DNA of 64,000 nucleotides, taken from Blattamonas nauphoetae (taxonomy: Eukaryota; Preaxostyla; Oxymonadida). Below the pieces are notes generated by a model. The model did not search any database. It had not been told where the DNA came from and worked only from the letters and a program-made list of their open reading frames with translations. Below, in pieces: positions 59,891-64,000 of the stretch. A program made the translations under genes and the position numbers. The first letter of the stretch is position 1. Each line of letters begins with the position of its first letter. The DNA is taken from positions 28,811 through 92,810 of the forward strand of contig JARBJD010000294.1 in assembly GCA_033064195.1 (NCBI GenBank), in the 5' to 3' direction.

Positions 59891-61900
59891 ATGAACACAA
59901 GACAGATCAAGGATTTAGTGAATAGGTTACTTCGGTGTACACAACACTCTCAAATCAAAATATTCAATGTAAAGTTCAATAGAGCCAACACTTTACCAGT
60001 ATATGATGTCTATGATTCAAATGGAGAGTATGTAGCAAACGATGAGACATATTTTGAGGATTGGTTTAATGGAGGTCTCTCTCCAAAGTTAACTCTCTCA
60101 GTTGGAACAAAAGAAGTCTCACAATTTCTTATTGAATTCTTGGGAAAACGTTTTAGTGATTGGAGATGTGAAAAAGCATACAAGATGTATCAAGTATATC
60201 ATCGAAAGTACAATCAGGAAGTGACTCTCTCACCAAGAGTTCGAAGCCTTGCAGAGGCAAATCCAATTCCAATTCTCTCACCAAGAGTTCGAAGCCCCGC
60301 AGAGGCAAGACAAATCCCAACACCAGAGCAGAGACCAATAGTTTCAGAAATACCTGAATATTCAATAGTGCCTGGACTGAAGAGAAACCTGAAATCAATG
60401 GGGTTTGAATATGAATATCCAATGAAGGAGAGGAAGTTCGAAGAGGATGATGATGATGATGATGACGATGATGACAGTATACCAATTTCACAGATACAGG
60501 ATCCAATTGAGAGAAATCCCATCTTCACACCAACCGTGTTCAACCACCCAGTGAGGGAGATCAGACAGTATGAACCTACGACACAACAAGTGCTCAATAA
60601 GTTGGCACATATGAAAGGATTGTTTGATCATCAACAGAGAAACGATTCAGAAGATGAACAGATCAAAGCTGAGAACTCAATAATGAATAATCTAAAACAT
60701 ATGGAACACTTTATTACCTCACACATTCTGGATGCCAATACAATGAACAGAGACACATTTGTTCGAGCATCGATTAACAGAACTATTGCGAACGATGATC
60801 TTAACTTCATTCTTACTCACACAAAACAGATACCATTTGGAGGAAGATCATTTCAGGATTGGTATGAGGAATATGATCACAGATGGAGTGTAGCACATCC
60901 GAGGAAAATTCGGAGAGAAAAAGGAAGTGACAGAATGAGAATTGATCCACCAATGATTCCTAAAACAACGGAAAAAATTGTGTATCCATTTCGATCAAAG
61001 ATGCAGTTCATGTCCAAAGCAATAACAGGTGATCCACAGAAGACATCAGACAGAAAAGTACCTCAGAATAGTGATCGACCATACTTTTCTCCCAAGAATG
61101 GATCATGGGAAATTGATCTCGTTTTTATCCAATCACCAACGTCGAAAACAGTTCTTCAGATCTACCTCTTCGCAATTAACATCAACACAAAATACCTTGT
61201 TGTCATTCCTGTACTGGATAAATCATGGAACAAAGTCAAGACAGCAATCAACGATCTGATTAATCATCGTGGAGTTCATGTCAACAACATTCGTGGTGAT
61301 GGAGAAGCAGCATGGACTAGTATTGAAGCATCAGAGTTTTTCAAGGATCAGAACGTCAGTACATATTTCACAAGTTCACCTTTCACAAATCACAATAGAA
61401 TTGTCGATCGAGTGATAAGAACAATCAGAGATGGATTCCAAGACAATGCAACACAAATGGCAAATCATTCATTGATGAATCAGATGGTGGAATACTACAA
61501 CATGACTCCACATCGAGCGTACTGGAACAAGTTCACTCCACAGCAGGCACAAAACAATCGTGAAATCGAAGCTCTGTATATCTCCAGTTGTGAAGAACAA
61601 TTAAAGAACATCCAAAGACAACAGACAACGCAGATGTTATGGAAATACAAACCAGGAAATATTCTGTTGATTCACCTTGATTTGGACAAGACTGTTGCTA
61701 AGTTTCAGAAGAAGCGTAGACAGTTTCAATTCGTGGGGAAATTCATTGAATACAAGCACGGTAATGTGGTAGCTACTCTACTGAATGGACTCACATGTTT
61801 GTCAAAAGTTGTCTATGTTCCAATCCAACACACAAAGTTCCATGCAGACTCAATTGACGACTTAACTCCAGAGTTCATTGCTGAGTTCGGTCTACTCTGA
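59891..61900 (+). CDS. Maverick retroviral-type integrase with long N-terminal extension
   Basis: Intact 669-codon ORF. Residues 1-395 are an unrecognised extension containing a 16-residue direct repeat (LSPRVRSLAEA / LSPRVRSPAEA, about 117-145) and a run of ten Asp (about 184-193). The rve-type catalytic core follows: D409 (WEIDLVFI), D470 (RGDGEAAW) and, exactly 35 residues later, D506 (NRIVDRVIRTIRD), where retroviral integrases have Glu. A C-terminal basic SH3-like segment (KPGNILLI, FVGKF) completes it. It should insert the element with its target-site duplication. The DD35D triad may be the family norm or a change; I cannot tell without an alignment. It is the largest intact gene of the element. 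Confidence 0.9.
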   Translation: MNTRQIKDLVNRLLRCTQHSQIKIFNVKFNRANTLPVYDVYDSNGEYVANDETYFEDWFNGGLSPKLTLSVGTKEVSQFLIEFLGKRFSDWRCEKAYKMYQVYHRKYNQEVTLSPRVRSLAEANPIPILSPRVRSPAEARQIPTPEQRPIVSEIPEYSIVPGLKRNLKSMGFEYEYPMKERKFEEDDDDDDDDDDSIPISQIQDPIERNPIFTPTVFNHPVREIRQYEPTTQQVLNKLAHMKGLFDHQQRNDSEDEQIKAENSIMNNLKHMEHFITSHILDANTMNRDTFVRASINRTIANDDLNFILTHTKQIPFGGRSFQDWYEEYDHRWSVAHPRKIRREKGSDRMRIDPPMIPKTTEKIVYPFRSKMQFMSKAITGDPQKTSDRKVPQNSDRPYFSPKNGSWEIDLVFIQSPTSKTVLQIYLFAININTKYLVVIPVLDKSWNKVKTAINDLINHRGVHVNNIRGDGEAAWTSIEASEFFKDQNVSTYFTSSPFTNHNRIVDRVIRTIRDGFQDNATQMANHSLMNQMVEYYNMTPHRAYWNKFTPQQAQNNREIEALYISSCEEQLKNIQRQQTTQMLWKYKPGNILLIHLDLDKTVAKFQKKRRQFQFVGKFIEYKHGNVVATLLNGLTCLSKVVYVPIQHTKFHADSIDDLTPEFIAEFGLL

Positions 61901-61948
61901 CCTCAGAACTTCGTTCGCTTCAATTTAATCGAATTTCGAAATGGTTTC

Positions 61949-61969
61949 AAATATTTTTATTTCATTGAA
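61949..61969 (+). promoter_or_regulatory. T-rich Maverick promoter block, gene 5
   Basis: AATATTTTTATTTCATTGAA abutting ATG 61970; a weaker match to the same block. Confidence 0.4.
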
Positions 61970-62324
61970 ATGACATCACTGAAAATATTGGAACCGTTTG
62001 ATCCTGAGCAGAAGGAGTTCACAAACATCCACGACTTTCAGAGATACTTGGAGAAGAATAGAAAAAGAACTGAATGAGTACACAACACAGAAACTGAATA
62101 GGATGATTCAAATCGATGGATACAGAATCACAAAAATAAGAGGTGAGATTGCACTGAGGAAACGATATGTTGATGCTTCCCACTCTAGTTCACTCTCGAT
62201 TGATCAGAGATTATCCGACATTGAAGAATCAATTCAGACGATGAATACTCTCAGCATGAGGCTTCGAAGTCTTGACGAGACCATCAACAACCTCATCCAA
62301 GAACTAACGGACCCTTCTGATTAA
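61970..62324 (+). pseudogene. Small charged Maverick ORF, one-base frameshift
   Basis: ATG 61970 follows the promoter block and opens MTSLKILEPFDPEQKEF, stopping after 35 codons. From about 62050 the coding character moves to another frame, which runs through EKELNEYTTQKLNRM to TAA at 62324 (coiled-coil-like, heptad-rich). A one-base indel near 62050-62065 explains this. Unknown function. Its end overlaps the convergent ATPase end by 21 bases. Confidence 0.6.
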
Positions 62325-63173
62325 CCCATCTTTGTTGATCTCATTCAGTGCAACTCCATCAGTATTGTATCGAAGTAGTTGCTTCACATTTTGTTTCCTT
62401 TGGTAGACATTCCAGAAGTGCTGAATATCAATTGGTGAGTTCAACTGAGGATAGACACGACTGATTCGTTCTTTGTTGAATCCTCCAAGATCCGGTGAAT
62501 GTTTGACTTCATGTCAGCTGACAAACTGAAGAGCTCATGCATTGTCAGAAAGAATGTGAATTTCGGTTGTCGATTCTCCAGTAACAAGTCCATCATTGTC
62601 ATTCTATTTTTGGATGTTCTACGTTCACCGAGTTCGACAAATTCATCAAGAGGATAATCGTTTGGAGATTCTTCACTGAGAAATCATCAATGTAAAGTGA
62701 GTCAAAGAGATCATCTCTACATTCATCTGTGATTCTATTCTGCCACTGATTGTCAATAATCTCTTCATAGGCAGCTTTTGATTCAGAGAGTTCCAACAGA
62801 AATGGAAGAGCATCATCATACTTGACCTTCCCGTATGGAACATTCAATATTGGTTTGAATTTATCAAAGGTTGGATCAATGTTCTTATCAGTGACGAAGA
62901 CAAAGAGGTGAAAGAGTTCATTTCTGACTTGAACATTCTGGAGCTTGGCAACCTCTCGAAGAGCATTGAATGTTTTCCCACTTCCTCTGTTTCCAACGAG
63001 GACATTTACACTATTACGATTGAAATTCAGATCTGGATGTATTTGTGATTGCACTTCATGAGAAACATTTCTATGTGACGCTTCACTCCAATTTGCATTC
63101 ACATAGGCTGTTAGGAGACAAGGGTTCCACTCCGCCGCGAAACCTCTGGTTTAGCCATATTCGATTTCTTCAT
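62304..63173 (-). pseudogene. FtsK/HerA-type packaging ATPase, at least three frameshifts
   Basis: Genome-packaging ATPase of the A32-like family found in all Mavericks. About 290 codons span from ATG 63173 (or 63158) to TAG at 62304. Walker A is GNRGSGKT at about 62990. A Walker-B-like hydrophobic run ending in an acidic pair (IILLDE) is recovered only across a frame change near 62650. The segment LENRQPKFTFFLTMHELF follows in that second frame, and the C-terminus (VYPQLNSPIDIQHFW) in a third after another shift near 62495. A further shift near 63145 separates the start from EWNPCLLTAYV. Three one-base lesions make this copy non-functional. Confidence 0.88.
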
Positions 63174-63195
63174 TTGTGATTTAACTCTAATTAAA

Positions 63196-63220
63196 ATATA
63201 CTTTGGTTTTTTTATTTTGT
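63196..63220 (+). promoter_or_regulatory. T-rich Maverick promoter block, gene 6; divergent promoter
   Basis: ACTTTGGTTTTTTTATTTTG abuts ATG 63221. The 47 bases between the ATPase start and this ATG must serve both strands. Confidence 0.5.
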
Positions 63221-63710
63221 ATGAAAACACTCAATGTCACAAAGATAGTGTACGTTCAACCACAAAGAAAAGCACAAGCCGAAGAAACCAAGAATGAGAT
63301 ACGCAGCAGAGACTCAAGCAGCATTGAAACAAATCTTTGCTGAGGATGACATTCAAACCAGACGCAATGATGCTCTGTGTAGTCTTCCATCAGCTCGAGA
63401 GTATATTACGAGAACTGGACGAAATTGGACTGCGAAAGTAGAACAATATGGACAAGTTCCTGATGTGATGGTCTACGATAATGATACTGGAGATCTGATT
63501 GCAGTCAATGGTGCTATGCTACCTCCGTACAACAGTAGACCAGTCAAAGAGACATACTACGCCATGAATCCAACACCAGATATGCGAAGACTGAAATCAT
63601 ACACATCGTTCAATCAAGAGAATGGAAGGAAAATAAAAGCGGTGCATAGGAATTTCCTCAAGAATGGAACATACGATTTGCCAACCAATTCTTCGAGACA
63701 TCAGCTATGA
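63221..63710 (+). pseudogene. Maverick ORF, about 160 residues, one-base frameshift, unknown
   Basis: Begins MKTLNVTKIVYVQPQRK directly after a promoter block. From about 63270 the coding frame shifts by one and continues as MRYAAETQAALKQIF...to TGA at 63710. Basic, Tyr/Asn-rich, no recognised domain. In other Mavericks genes at this location are often structural, but nothing in the sequence identifies it. Confidence 0.6.
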
Positions 63711-64000
63711 AGAGATGAAGACTAAACGATCTCAAACAACCATATGCAATAATGAAGAGAGCTGTTGGTGAACAAATGACAGACACATTGAGAATAACTC
63801 GTGCAAAATCGAAGCAATCCAGCTGATCCCAGCAAGAATGCATTAGACAACATGGTGTTCAATCCAATCCAAATCACAGATTGCACTCACTGATGTGGAC
63901 TCAATGTATTTCATTGATCATGTCTAGACTACAATCCCAGCAGGAAAACAAAAAGAAAGCCTCTCAAAGACTGTATTCATCCAGTGTTTCCTCCAAATGA
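63711..64000. other. Right edge, no intact ORF
   Basis: 290 bases of Maverick-like composition. Plus-strand coding texture continues in broken frames, suggesting further decay of the preceding or next gene. The element's right half lies outside. Confidence 0.4.

Larger units (their letters stand above)
53060..64000. mobile_element. Maverick/Polinton self-synthesising transposon (left part, truncated by window)
   Basis: Diagnostic gene set: protein-primed family B DNA polymerase, retroviral-type integrase and FtsK/HerA-type packaging ATPase, plus small ORFs, in DNA distinctly richer in A/T than the host flank. No capsid or protease gene is visible in this part; they may lie to the right. Left boundary is set by composition only. 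Four genes are frameshifted (polymerase, the 61970 ORF, ATPase, the 63221 ORF) and three are intact (the two 5' ORFs and integrase). Confidence 0.92.

Overview
The window is nuclear DNA of a microbial eukaryote. Genes carry many short introns (29 to 118 nt), no bacterial operon signals are present, and TAA and TGA both close recognisable conserved genes, so the standard genetic code applies. The mix of compact intron-rich housekeeping genes, giant secreted beta-helix/Ig-repeat membrane proteins with degenerate kinase tails, and a Maverick/Polinton element fits an anaerobic protist such as an oxymonad (Blattamonas- or Monocercomonoides-like). That placement is an inference from gene style, not from a marker gene.

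Layout. Positions 1-8.6 kb hold three minus-strand host genes: a Greatwall/Rim15-type AGC kinase with a long activation-loop insert (cut by the window edge), a four-RRM polypyrimidine-tract-binding (PTB) protein reconstructed across three introns, and an unrecognised 713-residue helical protein. From 9.5 to 17.3 kb lies a 2602-residue receptor pseudokinase. Divergent from it is a small, strongly codon-biased, probably GPI-anchored surface protein. A gene-poor 4.6 kb stretch follows, then an 11-exon RalGAP-alpha-like gene (23.6-29.0 kb), a weak AAA-like relic, and a five-exon plus-strand gene of 1275 residues (30.6-34.6 kb) that I do not recognise.

From 34.6 to 53 kb the DNA is rearranged. A 1.46 kb terminal-inverted-repeat element appears to supply the 3' end of the 1275-residue gene. 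An inverted duplicate of the 713-residue gene lies at 36.2-39.7 kb and is dead: a 1077-bp TGT...ACA element with a 4-bp target duplication sits in its first exon, and it also has two nonsense codons. A second receptor pseudokinase (40.2-46.7 kb) is interrupted by one in-frame TGA. After it come a broken unknown gene, dynein-heavy-chain-like debris and a third, decayed receptor copy.

From about 53.1 kb to the right edge is the left part of a Maverick/Polinton: two small unknown ORFs, a protein-primed family B DNA polymerase with an internal HNH-like module, a retroviral-type integrase, a small charged ORF, an FtsK/HerA-type packaging ATPase and one more ORF. These genes share a T-rich start-proximal promoter block. 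Four of the seven carry single-base frameshifts, whereas more than 20 kb of host coding sequence is intact, so this copy is probably inactive.

The most distinctive host system is the receptor pseudokinase family: signal peptide, beta-helix, 7 to 11 Ig/IPT-like repeats, a second beta-helix, one membrane helix and a kinase fold lacking its catalytic residues. It is present as two near-complete copies and at least two relics, and a GPI-type protein with related repeats lies beside one of them.
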